IMG/VR virus record: IMGVR_UViG_3300007541_000021
Location: 1 to 64,000 of that record
DNA length: 64,000 nt
Direction: 5' to 3' (one strand)
Source: a virus
A program made the position numbers and the translations under genes. Position 1 is the stretch's first letter, and every line of letters begins with the position of its first letter. The notes beneath the pieces were generated by a model. The model made no database searches. It was not told the origin of the DNA and was given only the letters and a program-made list of their open reading frames with translations. Below are positions 35,167-44,288 of the stretch, piece by piece.

Positions 35167-35487
35167 ATGCAAACTTACTACAACAGATACCAACAGTTTT
35201 TTGTCAATGGAGAACAAACCGTAGTTCCGTTCATTCCATTACCATCGAAAACCACTGACCAAAGATATGTTTATAGAGTTGGTATTAGTAGATTAGATAA
35301 AGTATCTCAGGAGTTTTACGGAACACCTTTTTTCGGTTGGTTGATCCTCCAAGCCAATCCTCAATATGGAGGGTTAGAATGGAATATACCAAACAACTCT
35401 GTGTTGACAATTCCATTCCCACTTGTATCATCATTACAAGATTATAAAAATGGTGTAGACAACTACTTCTTCTATTATGGCCGATAA
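35167..35487 (+). CDS. 53: Baseplate wedge protein, gp53/LysM-like
   Basis: 106 residues. YVYRVGISRLDKVSQEFYGTPFFGWLILQANPQYGG followed by NIPNNSVLTIPFPL is the LysM-like domain of T4 gp53-type wedge proteins, here almost without the N-terminal extension of T4 gp53 (196 residues). In T4 it links wedge units during baseplate assembly. It overlaps the start of the giant hub gene by 11 bases, so the two are translationally coupled. Peptidoglycan binding is an alternative function of the LysM fold. Confidence 0.65.
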   Translation: MQTYYNRYQQFFVNGEQTVVPFIPLPSKTTDQRYVYRVGISRLDKVSQEFYGTPFFGWLILQANPQYGGLEWNIPNNSVLTIPFPLVSSLQDYKNGVDNYFFYYGR

Positions 35488-38400
35488 TTTAGGAAATAAC
35501 AATAATATTTTTGTTGATTTCGACTGTCAAAATATCATTTTGGTTGACCCAAACAAAACACAAAATGATAACGGAACAGTATCGGAAAGAAAACTTGCGC
35601 ACGAAGATTTGGTTATGTATGCCAATCTTGAGGCTCGTGTAATTCCCCGAACGAAGTTAGCCGTAGGTGCCCCAATTTCGGATGCCATTAGAAACGTACC
35701 GTTAGCCTCGATGAACTTTTTGAGACCTGGTGGAAGAACACAGCTCAGAAATGATTATTTGGATGAGATTACAGGACTCAATTCACAGAGTGGTAAAGGA
35801 ACCAACCAACCAAGTAGAAGTAACATACAACAAGAAAATAAAACGGATCAGTTTTACATATCCCAAAACGTAATTAATCCTTTGGATACAGGATTGTTGG
35901 GAATAGAATCAATTAGAATAAAGAACACAAGAAGTGCAACCCCCACAGTCGAGATGACACTTATTGACACTCAAGGAAGAGCGTTGTTTGAGAAGGGGGA
36001 GAACTCAGAATATGCAGCATTCTTCAACTTACCTTATCCAATCTTTTATTTAACTCTCAAGGGTTATTATGGTAAGGCGATAAGGTACCAACTTATCCTC
36101 ACAAACTTCTCAGCGGCATTTGAAGGTAACACAGGAAATTACAGGATCAATTTGGTATTCTACGCTTACAAATATACCATATTAGCCGAAACACAAGTCG
36201 GAGCGTTGTTTGCCCTTCCTTACATGTACTCTTCAGATTTCAGAATTCAGAGTACAGGTCAAGAACCCCCTGCGGTACAAGCGGCAAGAGCCTCGTTAGG
36301 AAATGACAAAGCCACCACTCAGACTGTAAGATCCACACGTGGATATTCAGCGATCAAGAACATGTATGCTCGTTACAAATCTGCAGGATTGATACCGGTT
36401 GATTTACCTGAGTTATCTATACCTGAGTTGTTAGCTCGTTTGGAATTACTACAAAGAAACATTATTACAGGATTTGGTCAAGTGGACTTTAGCCCTTTAT
36501 CGGACATTCAGAATTACAACAAACTTTTGGTGGACCTGTATAATGACGTGTATTCATCAAATGAAAACTCATGGTATTCAAGGTATATTGATACTCAAAA
36601 TATTTTTGTTTATAAGTCAAAAGTTGATGACACTCCTTCGAATGAAGAACCTGAGGAGTTGTATGTTTATTTGTTCAAAAATAATATTGCCTCGGATACT
36701 CAAGCCAGTGTCAATGCGTATACCCAACTTAAACAGATCGTAGATTCCTATAAGACCGCTTTGGGTAAAAACCCAACCTTGGGTTTGAATGGATCATTTA
36801 CGGTGGGGGATATTACAGATGATTCTTCCAAAATTACTTCTATTAATAAATTGGTTGTCATAAATCCCTCTAATAGTGTGGATCAAAATAATGCGGTTAT
36901 TGAAGACACATTCAGAAAGGCTATAAGTGTAAATGATATTGATTGGGAGGCAACTTATTTAGCTCGAAACAAAAGAGAAGGTTCTCCTTTGGAAGTCTTA
37001 GATTTGAAGACTAAATCTGCGAGTTTATTTAGACCAACCCAAACTAATTTGGGGGATACGGCGGCATTATATCCAACCTACAATTTCGTATTTGATGGTA
37101 AAAATAATTTCAACGGATTATTTCAACAACTTACCAACGAAGTTAACAAACAAAAGGAGAAAGTTGTTGTTGCGTTAGGAAAGTTTTTGGAGAAAAAAAT
37201 AGAGGGTCCGAATGGACTTGGTTTTAGACCGTCGTTGAGAAACATAATGGCGATGATTTTTGCCTCTATTGAGGGGTTCTTTTTATTATTGGATGATGTC
37301 CACACGGACGCTTGGGGTCAGAGATTGAATAAGAAGAGGAGACAGGCAATTTTTAATCCTACTGTGGCATCAGCAAGTCCTGACACAAGTCAGTTGACTC
37401 CTACGACAAGTGTTCCTAGTCTGGCTAACGAACCTGTATACCCATGGCCTCAATATTTGGTTAACACAAATGCTGCAGATGATGAACCATTCGAAATTAG
37501 ATACCCCGGTGAACCAAGTCAAATTGCAATAACTGGTGCTAATGATTATGTTGCTTGGCCTGAGGTAGAATTTGTTGAGGAGTACATCAAGGGACTTGCA
37601 AAAACTTTGGATGCACCACCATCACCGAATGGAAATGCGAATTTATCACGAACTATCACTAGATTGTCAGTAAATGCTGTGGAATTTCCTATGACAAACT
37701 TCCCATATTCTGATTATCAAAATGTGAAGTTTTTATATGAAATTTATGAAAGGGTTTTATTGTCTGCTTATTGGGACAGACTATCTAAAGGACAACAAGA
37801 AAATTTCGAAATTTACAAGACCTTGTCTGATATTGAAAACGTAAACATTCAAACCGCTCTATTGGGTGCGAGTCCACAATTAACAAAAATCTTGAAAAAC
37901 GTGGCGTTATCTCCAGTGAACTATTTGGATGTTCTTAGAAATTCATCTAACGATGGAACAGGGCCGAGTTGGCAACAATTGATTCGTGGTATTTTCACAT
38001 CAGAATATCTAAGAGCCATAACAGCCAAGGATTATGGAATATTGCCAAACACCACGTTTTCGAATTCATCCGATTCAACGAGCCAAGATGTTGATTCACT
38101 TAATAAAATCCGAGATTTTATAAAAGATTCAAAGTCGAATCAAACAGACATTGCCGATTTATATCCATTTGTTGATTCAAATTGGACAAAATTTAATTTA
38201 TCGACCTTCACGACAAGTTCGGATCCTTACATCACAACAAAGAGTCTCTATGTAAACGAAACTAAAAAGTTTATAACAAACTTCCAAAATGGTTTGTCAC
38301 AGAATGAAAACAGACCTTTCACAAGCGGAGAATATCTAACTGTAAATCTTCCTGAGTTAGAAAATGTAAACGGTCTAAATAAAAGTTTCGATAGTTTTTA

Positions 38401-41400
38401 CTTGGAACGAACAATTTCTGGTGATTATTTGGTGACGGAAGGACCGATCACATATACAAATAAAACAGGACGACTTGTTCCTGAACAGACAACGTCGATG
38501 ATGAATACTCCATTTTTTATCAATGCAATAGATGATGCTGTAACAAGACAAAAAGGTGGTGACAATCAGGCTTATGTTGTTCCAGCATATCTGTTTTTGA
38601 ATTCTCTTCCGTTGAGTACACTTAGAGAAAAGTATAAAAATGTAACGCCAACACAAAATACTGATTTGGATTACATTTTTGCAACGATGACAAAGTTCGG
38701 AGGTATTCACAAACTTCCGTATGCTTGGGTGTTGAAGTATGGCTCAATATGGCACAGATATAAGAAGTGGATTGAAACATCTACAGATATTCTTAATCCT
38801 GTATGGAACAATATAAACTATTTTGATTTGTATGATCCGATCACTCAAAACCTTCAGAAACCATATAATTTCCAAAATCAAAAAAATAAATCTGTAGGTA
38901 TTGTAGGTCAGAATAATTTGACTGTACCTGGAATTACAAATTCTACGATGAACGTTGGATTTTATCCAAAGCTGATAAATAACTATTATTATATTTTTAC
39001 AGGTCAAGATTTATTTACAACATATTCAGATGCTGAAATTCAGAGTGCTGTAAGTGAAGGATTAAACGTTGGTAACATACCGAAAAGTTCGATTGAACTT
39101 CCTTTGGGATTTGATAATAACGCACCAACAAGAATGTTGAACTTCAGAACATGGTACGTCAGTTTCAATTCTAAAGATTCTGCAAAATTTAATAGGTTAA
39201 CTCAAAACCAAACAATTATTATTCCATCATTCGCAAGTAATGCCAACCAAGTTTCTGAAGAATGTTTTAAAAATTCACCAACAGGAAAAACCCTTACTCA
39301 AGAAGTTTTCAACAACACCGCGATTTATGATGGTTCTGCAAGAACTTTTTGGTCATCACCAAACTATGGTTATTTTGAACTTCCAAGTATCACGAAACCA
39401 AATTATGATGAATACTTTAAAGAAATTCTTCCCAATACAACCAATAATAAGCCTTTTGAATTACAAACCGATTATAGTAACATTGAAGAAATTTTCGGTG
39501 TTTTGAAAAAAGAGATATTGGATGAGTTTGAAACCGAGTTTTTAAATTTCTGTTCTCCTCAAACTGATAGTAGTTTAGATTTTTCTATCTTGGAAAATAA
39601 AAACTTCCAAACTATGTTCCAAGAAATGATGTCAATTGATGTTGTTGACAACCAACTTCCGTATGAAGACTACGTGAAAAAAGTTGGTGCTTTACAAGCT
39701 GAAAAAATTACAAACACAGTTAGATCATTCTTGAATTATGATATTGCCTTAAAAATTGGAAACCCAAGTAATTTTGATAGAAGACTTTGGGGTAGTTTTA
39801 CCACGAATCCTTCTAATAAAGTGTTTGATGGGTATACATGGAACGCCTACACAAGTGGCACTTTACCTACCCAAGGTGGATCAACAACTCTTGCAGTTTC
39901 TATTTCACTAAATCCAGCAGCGTGGAGAAACATGTATACTTATGTAGGTTTTGGAACCACACCAGGAATTCAATATAGTGACAACGGTAGTTACTACACC
40001 GACTTCTTTGTGGATTTAAATATAGAATTTACCGAGGAAAACGTTCAAAATTTTGCTCCATTGATAAAAATATATGGTACACAAAAATTATTGGCCGACG
40101 GAAACTATACTTCAAATGATTTTACACAAGCAATCAATAATTACTATACCGACAATGATAAGTTCATAAGTCAGATTTTAACTCAATTATTCTTTAGTTT
40201 ACAGAAACAATTACCAAACGTTGAGCAGACCAATGAAAAACCAATTTTATCGGCTTTAGATGGTAACCAACAAAAGATAGATTTTTGGGAGTCATTCAAA
40301 GCATTCAATGATAAATGGATTGCAGGTGGTGAATTCAGAGAGAGAACTTTATTTCAAGATGTTCTATTTTTGGATCGTGCTAATAGAGATATTGGTGATA
40401 CTGTCTTGATGGATGTCATAAAACTGAAAGAATTCTTATCAGGATCTACAGTTACAAATGCGAGGGTTATTGATTTTGTAAGTAAAATTTTTGTTGACAA
40501 TAAATTCCAAATGATGCCGATGCCGGCATATATCAACTTTTGGGGTGTTGGTGAAGTTGTAAACGGTCAACGACCTAGAACGGAAACTAGTCAAGATATG
40601 GCGAATTCCTTATTTGGGACATTTTTGGATGTTGATTACAGAGAATCTTCACCAAAATTGGTTTGTTACTATGTTGGTAAACCATCCGAACACTTAAATT
40701 TTAGAGCAAACGAGAATTACAAATGGAGATCAGATTCATTTGATTTCGATTGTGGTGGTGATAATCCAATATACGCGGATATGGATGAAAAAACGGATTT
40801 TGCTAATTCAAATAAAGTGGTAGGATTTAATGTTGATTTTGGAACAAGAAACCAAGGCATTTTTTATAGTATTCAATTAGACCAAAATGGAGCCGCAGCA
40901 ACCACAGAATCGAACAGAGTTGTTACCGATGTTGCCCTTACTGCGGGTGGGAAACGAGCCACATCTCAAAGTGTATCATTATTCAATTATTACAAAGTAA
41001 GAAGTTATGAATGTCGTGTAGAGTCCTTGGGGAATGTTATGATACAACCTACAATGTACTTTAATTTACAACGTGTACCAATGTTCTATGGACCATACAT
41101 GATACAGTCAGTTGAGCACGTAATACAACCTGGCGACTTCAAGACGTTCTTTACTGGTATGAGAATGCCTGTTGCATCAATTCCAAAGATCACTGAACAA
41201 CTTGTTAGTTTGAATGAAAATTTACTCAGCGAATTAGTTCAACAAGTACAAAGGCTTAAAGAAACTGATGCACAGACAGTATCCAATAATGTAATTTCTG
41301 TGGGTAATTCAATTAGAAGTAATCAAGTGTTCGCTGCGGCTTCACCGGCAAGATGTGTTGCAGACATGCAAGTTGCAAATATTAGGTATAGAAATTACCA

Positions 41401-41965
41401 AGGGATTGAAACAACTAAACGTGAAATTACATTCTCAGAGTTGGCAACAAAGATTAAGAGTAAAATTTCTGATAATGCTCTGAAAGGTATTGTATTCTTC
41501 ACGGCTTATTTGAATGGACATAATGACAACAAGTTCATAACTTGGGACTATGACTTGGGAGGCACTCCTTTCGGAGGTACAATTTATAGTGGGATTTCAT
41601 ATAGTGAAAGACGTGTATTCTTCAGACCTGAATTTGGTTGTAGGACAAGTTCGGATGGTATTTCAGTACCTTATGCGGTATTTGATTCATTCGAAAAATC
41701 TGTAGATTTTATAAATGACTACTTCAAGACTTTGTACAATACAACAAGTTCTGTAACTCAGAGTAAATTAAACTGGTCGACCAAAAGTGATTATATTGCC
41801 AGTTTGGTTTTACTTTGGACTGAATGGTGGCCAACTAAAAAATTCCAAACAACTGAACAATATACCAATTGGGTTAAATCCAACACGAGTACATTACAGA
41901 GTTTGGGAAAACAAGCAGAAGAGGCGGTTGAAAAGGCAATCTCTTTAGGACTTATTAACTTTTGA
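35477..41965 (+). CDS. Giant baseplate hub protein (gp27-like regions) with C-terminal hydrolase-like domain
   Basis: 2162 residues, the largest protein here. Residues about 140-260 (GIESIRIKNTRSATPTVEMTLID, YPIFYLTLKGYYGKAIRYQLILTNF) and about 1775-1895 (VVGFNVDFGTRNQGIFYSIQLDQ, RSYECRVESLGNVMIQPTMYFNL, YMIQSVEHVIQPGDFKTFFTG) match the pattern of hub proteins that form the tube-like base ring. A coiled-coil stretch (about 1897-1940) leads to a C-terminal domain (about 1985-2140) with an AYLNGHN...DYDLGG and YAVFDSFEKSVDFINDYF pattern, recalling glucosaminidase/lysozyme-like cell-wall enzymes, though I cannot find the catalytic Glu. The region between, 1300 residues, is unrecognised. Confidence 0.6.
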   Translation: MADNLGNNNNIFVDFDCQNIILVDPNKTQNDNGTVSERKLAHEDLVMYANLEARVIPRTKLAVGAPISDAIRNVPLASMNFLRPGGRTQLRNDYLDEITGLNSQSGKGTNQPSRSNIQQENKTDQFYISQNVINPLDTGLLGIESIRIKNTRSATPTVEMTLIDTQGRALFEKGENSEYAAFFNLPYPIFYLTLKGYYGKAIRYQLILTNFSAAFEGNTGNYRINLVFYAYKYTILAETQVGALFALPYMYSSDFRIQSTGQEPPAVQAARASLGNDKATTQTVRSTRGYSAIKNMYARYKSAGLIPVDLPELSIPELLARLELLQRNIITGFGQVDFSPLSDIQNYNKLLVDLYNDVYSSNENSWYSRYIDTQNIFVYKSKVDDTPSNEEPEELYVYLFKNNIASDTQASVNAYTQLKQIVDSYKTALGKNPTLGLNGSFTVGDITDDSSKITSINKLVVINPSNSVDQNNAVIEDTFRKAISVNDIDWEATYLARNKREGSPLEVLDLKTKSASLFRPTQTNLGDTAALYPTYNFVFDGKNNFNGLFQQLTNEVNKQKEKVVVALGKFLEKKIEGPNGLGFRPSLRNIMAMIFASIEGFFLLLDDVHTDAWGQRLNKKRRQAIFNPTVASASPDTSQLTPTTSVPSLANEPVYPWPQYLVNTNAADDEPFEIRYPGEPSQIAITGANDYVAWPEVEFVEEYIKGLAKTLDAPPSPNGNANLSRTITRLSVNAVEFPMTNFPYSDYQNVKFLYEIYERVLLSAYWDRLSKGQQENFEIYKTLSDIENVNIQTALLGASPQLTKILKNVALSPVNYLDVLRNSSNDGTGPSWQQLIRGIFTSEYLRAITAKDYGILPNTTFSNSSDSTSQDVDSLNKIRDFIKDSKSNQTDIADLYPFVDSNWTKFNLSTFTTSSDPYITTKSLYVNETKKFITNFQNGLSQNENRPFTSGEYLTVNLPELENVNGLNKSFDSFYLERTISGDYLVTEGPITYTNKTGRLVPEQTTSMMNTPFFINAIDDAVTRQKGGDNQAYVVPAYLFLNSLPLSTLREKYKNVTPTQNTDLDYIFATMTKFGGIHKLPYAWVLKYGSIWHRYKKWIETSTDILNPVWNNINYFDLYDPITQNLQKPYNFQNQKNKSVGIVGQNNLTVPGITNSTMNVGFYPKLINNYYYIFTGQDLFTTYSDAEIQSAVSEGLNVGNIPKSSIELPLGFDNNAPTRMLNFRTWYVSFNSKDSAKFNRLTQNQTIIIPSFASNANQVSEECFKNSPTGKTLTQEVFNNTAIYDGSARTFWSSPNYGYFELPSITKPNYDEYFKEILPNTTNNKPFELQTDYSNIEEIFGVLKKEILDEFETEFLNFCSPQTDSSLDFSILENKNFQTMFQEMMSIDVVDNQLPYEDYVKKVGALQAEKITNTVRSFLNYDIALKIGNPSNFDRRLWGSFTTNPSNKVFDGYTWNAYTSGTLPTQGGSTTLAVSISLNPAAWRNMYTYVGFGTTPGIQYSDNGSYYTDFFVDLNIEFTEENVQNFAPLIKIYGTQKLLADGNYTSNDFTQAINNYYTDNDKFISQILTQLFFSLQKQLPNVEQTNEKPILSALDGNQQKIDFWESFKAFNDKWIAGGEFRERTLFQDVLFLDRANRDIGDTVLMDVIKLKEFLSGSTVTNARVIDFVSKIFVDNKFQMMPMPAYINFWGVGEVVNGQRPRTETSQDMANSLFGTFLDVDYRESSPKLVCYYVGKPSEHLNFRANENYKWRSDSFDFDCGGDNPIYADMDEKTDFANSNKVVGFNVDFGTRNQGIFYSIQLDQNGAAATTESNRVVTDVALTAGGKRATSQSVSLFNYYKVRSYECRVESLGNVMIQPTMYFNLQRVPMFYGPYMIQSVEHVIQPGDFKTFFTGMRMPVASIPKITEQLVSLNENLLSELVQQVQRLKETDAQTVSNNVISVGNSIRSNQVFAAASPARCVADMQVANIRYRNYQGIETTKREITFSELATKIKSKISDNALKGIVFFTAYLNGHNDNKFITWDYDLGGTPFGGTIYSGISYSERRVFFRPEFGCRTSSDGISVPYAVFDSFEKSVDFINDYFKTLYNTTSSVTQSKLNWSTKSDYIASLVLLWTEWWPTKKFQTTEQYTNWVKSNTSTLQSLGKQAEEAVEKAISLGLINF

Positions 41966-41968
41966 TGA

Positions 41969-41975
41969 TATTTAT
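41969..41975 (+). promoter_or_regulatory. TATTTAT element (candidate late promoter)
   Basis: ATATTTATAGAT lies 12 bases before the ATG at 41988, right after the hub gene. Confidence 0.5.
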
Positions 41976-41987
41976 AGATAAAAAAAC

Positions 41988-42212
41988 ATGGACATTAAGA
42001 AACATTTAGATGCATATCTTGGGAAAAACACAAGATATTCTGAAAAAGCCACAGGAAATGGTTTCACCGAAGTTTGTGACCTTGATACTGGTGACTGTTA
42101 TACAGTTAGAGATCGTGATGGGTTGATTGAACGAGTTGACAACACAATGAGAACCAACAGAAAAGTTCAAGTTGAAACCCCACAAGGAGTTAAACAATTA
42201 TTAAACGGATAA
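41988..42212 (+). CDS. Small hypothetical protein
   Basis: 74 residues, mixed charge. FTEVCDLDTGDCYTVRDRDGLIERVD suggests a small beta sheet with two Cys six residues apart (CDLDTGDC). I do not recognise the family. It follows a TATTTAT element and is three bases before the next gene, so the pair is probably a late two-gene unit, consistent with minor virion or assembly proteins. Confidence 0.5.
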   Translation: MDIKKHLDAYLGKNTRYSEKATGNGFTEVCDLDTGDCYTVRDRDGLIERVDNTMRTNRKVQVETPQGVKQLLNG

Positions 42213-42215
42213 GAA

Positions 42216-42893
42216 ATGAGTAGTGTTGATAAAAAAATTTTAGAGGAGTTGACAAGACACAACTCAATAAACAAATATATTACAGAACAAGAAGCTGCTG
42301 CACCCGATTTGGGAGCCGAAGCTGGTGATGAAGCGGGTGTAGAAACTGCGTTAGATACCGATATAAATCAAGATCCTACAATCGGAGACACTCCGTCAGT
42401 TGAACCTGAGGTTATAGACGTAACTCAAGATGCTGAAGTAGAAAAAATTTCAGATAGTGGTGAAGTTGAGGGATCAGATGAAAGTTCATCGGAAGAATTA
42501 GATATCACTGACTTAGTCAATTCACAAAAATCTATTGAGGAAAAACAAAATCAGTATTTTGACTCAATGTTCCAACAACTCAATCAATTGCAATCTAAAT
42601 TGAGTGAAATGGATAATCTAATGACAGCATTGAACTCGTTGGAACAAAAGGTTGAAAAATACAGACCTAAAACTCCTGAAGAAAAATTAGAATTGAGAAG
42701 TTTAGATTCGGGACCCTTCCAACAAAAGTTATCAGATTTTTTTGCTGACAAACAGGAAGATATGGAAAAGACAGGTAAAAATGAATATGTACTAACATCA
42801 GATGAAGTACAACAGTTCACCCCATCTGAAATTGCAAAAACCTTTGACACCTATGGTAATGAACCAACAGGTTCTAAGTTCAAAATGAATTGA
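42216..42893 (+). CDS. Acidic coiled-coil protein, possible scaffold or core protein
   Basis: 225 residues. Residues 25-95 are extremely acidic and Ala/Ser/Asp-rich. Residues about 100-155 form a long coiled coil (SQKSIEEKQNQYFDSMFQQLNQLQSKLSEMDNLM). The C-terminal part is mixed. This profile is typical of scaffolding or prohead-core-like proteins, and of SSB-type regulators. It lies at the end of the tail block and is followed by a terminator and the replication-region promoter. No family recognised; function unknown. Confidence 0.5.
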   Translation: MSSVDKKILEELTRHNSINKYITEQEAAAPDLGAEAGDEAGVETALDTDINQDPTIGDTPSVEPEVIDVTQDAEVEKISDSGEVEGSDESSSEELDITDLVNSQKSIEEKQNQYFDSMFQQLNQLQSKLSEMDNLMTALNSLEQKVEKYRPKTPEEKLELRSLDSGPFQQKLSDFFADKQEDMEKTGKNEYVLTSDEVQQFTPSEIAKTFDTYGNEPTGSKFKMN

Positions 42894-42919
42894 TTTTTAT
42901 AAAAAAAATATTATATTAG

Positions 42920-42943
42920 AAGGGTCACATTGTGACCCTTTTT
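42920..42943 (+). terminator. Intrinsic terminator ending the tail block
   Basis: A perfect 9-bp stem (AAGGGTCAC / GTGACCCTT) with an ATT loop is followed by a T5 run, 27 bases after the stop at 42893. It separates the late tail genes from the replication genes. Confidence 0.8.
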
Positions 42944-42957
42944 ATTTGGCGAATAAT

Positions 42958-42986
42958 TTGACTAAACAATAAACTTGGCGTATAAT
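42958..42986 (+). promoter_or_regulatory. Sigma70-like promoter for the replication block
   Basis: TTGACT and TATAAT with an exact 17-base spacer lie 36 bases before the SSB ATG. The TTTG at 42957-42960 and the TATAATTC at 42981-42988, 20 bases apart, also fit the -33/-7 arrangement of Bacteroidetes promoters loosely. This is the best promoter in the window and probably the host-polymerase entry to the replication operon. Confidence 0.7.
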
Positions 42987-43022
42987 TCCTATGTCTAACA
43001 ATTAATAATTTTTTTTACAACT

Positions 43023-43865
43023 ATGGCTAGTCCACTTGACGCAGTTCTCGCTCAATACGAGAAAAACACCCAATCCTATGACAACTCAGGTAAGATGTCA
43101 CAGGAAGAAAGAATGAAGAAATACTTCGCTTGTATTCTCCCACAAGGTCAATCACAAGGTCAACGAAGAGTCCGAATTCTTCCCACTAAAGACGGATCAT
43201 CTCCTTTCGTAGAGGTCTATTACCACGAACTTCAAGTCGGGGGTAAATGGCAGAAATTCTATGATCCGGGAAAAAATGACAACGAGCGTTCTCCATTGAA
43301 CGAAGTTTATGATGAACTTATGGCAACTGGTAAAGAGTCTGATAAGGAACTTGCTCGTCAATACAAATCACGCAAATTTTACATTGCAAAAGTTGTCGAT
43401 CGTGACGCTGAAGAAGAAGGTGTGAAGTTTTGGCGTTTCAAACACAACTACAAGAATGAAGGTATCCTTGATAAGATCATCCCTATTTGGAGACAAAAAG
43501 GTGATATTACTGATTCAGAAAAAGGTCGTGACCTAATCATTCAGTTAGTCAAACAAAAAACCCCTGGAGGTAAAGATTACACGTCAATTCAGACGATTAT
43601 GCATGACGATCCCTCACTTCTACATACTGATGAATCAGTTATGAAAGAGTGGTTGGCTGATGAATTGACATGGAACGATGTGTATTCCAAAAAACCTGTT
43701 GAATACCTGGAAGCAATTGCCCGTGGTGAAGAACCACGATGGGATTCTGAAACAGGTAAGTATGTTTATGGTGACGACGCACTTCTCTCTATGGGAGGAG
43801 GTAAATCGGCTCCTTTAGCAGACCCACAGGCAGGTGCTGATCCCGATGAGGACCTACCTTTCTAA
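43023..43865 (+). CDS. 32: Single-stranded DNA-binding protein (T4 gp32-like)
   Basis: 280 residues. The core (RRVRILPTKDGSSPFVEVYYHELQ, KWQKFYDPGKNDNERSPLNE, ARQYKSRKFYIAKVVDRDAEEEGVKFWRFKHN) matches the gp32 OB fold. The Zn ligands of T4 gp32 are absent, only one Cys being visible. The C-terminus is an acidic tail ending DPDEDLPF, which resembles the DDDIPF tip of bacterial SSB that recruits partners. It is the first gene after the sigma70-like promoter and is followed by a strong terminator, fitting a highly expressed gene. Confidence 0.85.
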   Translation: MASPLDAVLAQYEKNTQSYDNSGKMSQEERMKKYFACILPQGQSQGQRRVRILPTKDGSSPFVEVYYHELQVGGKWQKFYDPGKNDNERSPLNEVYDELMATGKESDKELARQYKSRKFYIAKVVDRDAEEEGVKFWRFKHNYKNEGILDKIIPIWRQKGDITDSEKGRDLIIQLVKQKTPGGKDYTSIQTIMHDDPSLLHTDESVMKEWLADELTWNDVYSKKPVEYLEAIARGEEPRWDSETGKYVYGDDALLSMGGGKSAPLADPQAGADPDEDLPF

Positions 43866-43872
43866 ATAAATG

Positions 43873-43905
43873 ATGGTGCAGGATTTGCCTGCACCATTTT
43901 TTTTT
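43873..43905 (+). terminator. Intrinsic terminator after the SSB gene
   Basis: A perfect 10-bp stem (ATGGTGCAGG / CCTGCACCAT) with a 5-base loop is followed by a T9 run, shortly after the SSB stop and before the small ORF at 43911. Confidence 0.9.
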
Positions 43906-43910
43906 ATACT

Positions 43911-44090
43911 ATGCCGAAAATAGTTAAAGTATCACCAGTGTATCGTTATTACGAACTTGAATTGACAGAAGAACAAAAAAAAATTTATGAGGAAACCCCT
44001 AATGAATTTTTAATTAATATTGTAAAAGACGAGGATTGGGTTTATATTGAAAGTATTGTAGGAGCTGACGAATACGAATTAAAAAAATAA
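43911..44090 (+). CDS. Small acidic protein, tandem paralogue A
   Basis: 59 residues, MPKIVKVSPVYRYYELELTE and onward to EYELKK. It is a full ORF with an ATG and a stop five bases before the start of its downstream neighbour. The YELELTEEQKKIYEE stretch aligns with YEVELTDEQLEMYQED in the neighbour, and both end in (D/N)EYEL followed by a charged pair, so the two are tandem duplicates. Function unknown; small acidic partners of replication proteins are common in this genome position. Confidence 0.65.
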   Translation: MPKIVKVSPVYRYYELELTEEQKKIYEETPNEFLINIVKDEDWVYIESIVGADEYELKK

Positions 44091-44095
44091 CAAAA

Positions 44096-44287
44096 ATGGC
44101 AACACTAAGAAAATACGTAACCACAACAGACATCAATGTCTACGAAGTTGAACTTACTGATGAACAGCTTGAAATGTACCAAGAAGATCTCGAAAGATTT
44201 CACGATGAAATCATCGATGAGTTGGACTGGGACTTTGCTTATGACAAAGTTGGTGATGAAGAAAACGAATACGAATTGAGAGATTGA
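44096..44287 (+). CDS. Small acidic protein, tandem paralogue B
   Basis: 63 residues, strongly acidic in its second half (DELDWDFAYDKVGDEENEYEL). Its N-terminus, with VYEVELTDEQLEMYQED, is the counterpart of the upstream 59-residue protein. It starts five bases after that gene and ends one base before uvsX, so it probably shares the uvsX message. Possible roles include a modulator of UvsX or SSB; no domain is recognised. Confidence 0.65.
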   Translation: MATLRKYVTTTDINVYEVELTDEQLEMYQEDLERFHDEIIDELDWDFAYDKVGDEENEYELRD

Positions 44288-44288
44288 T

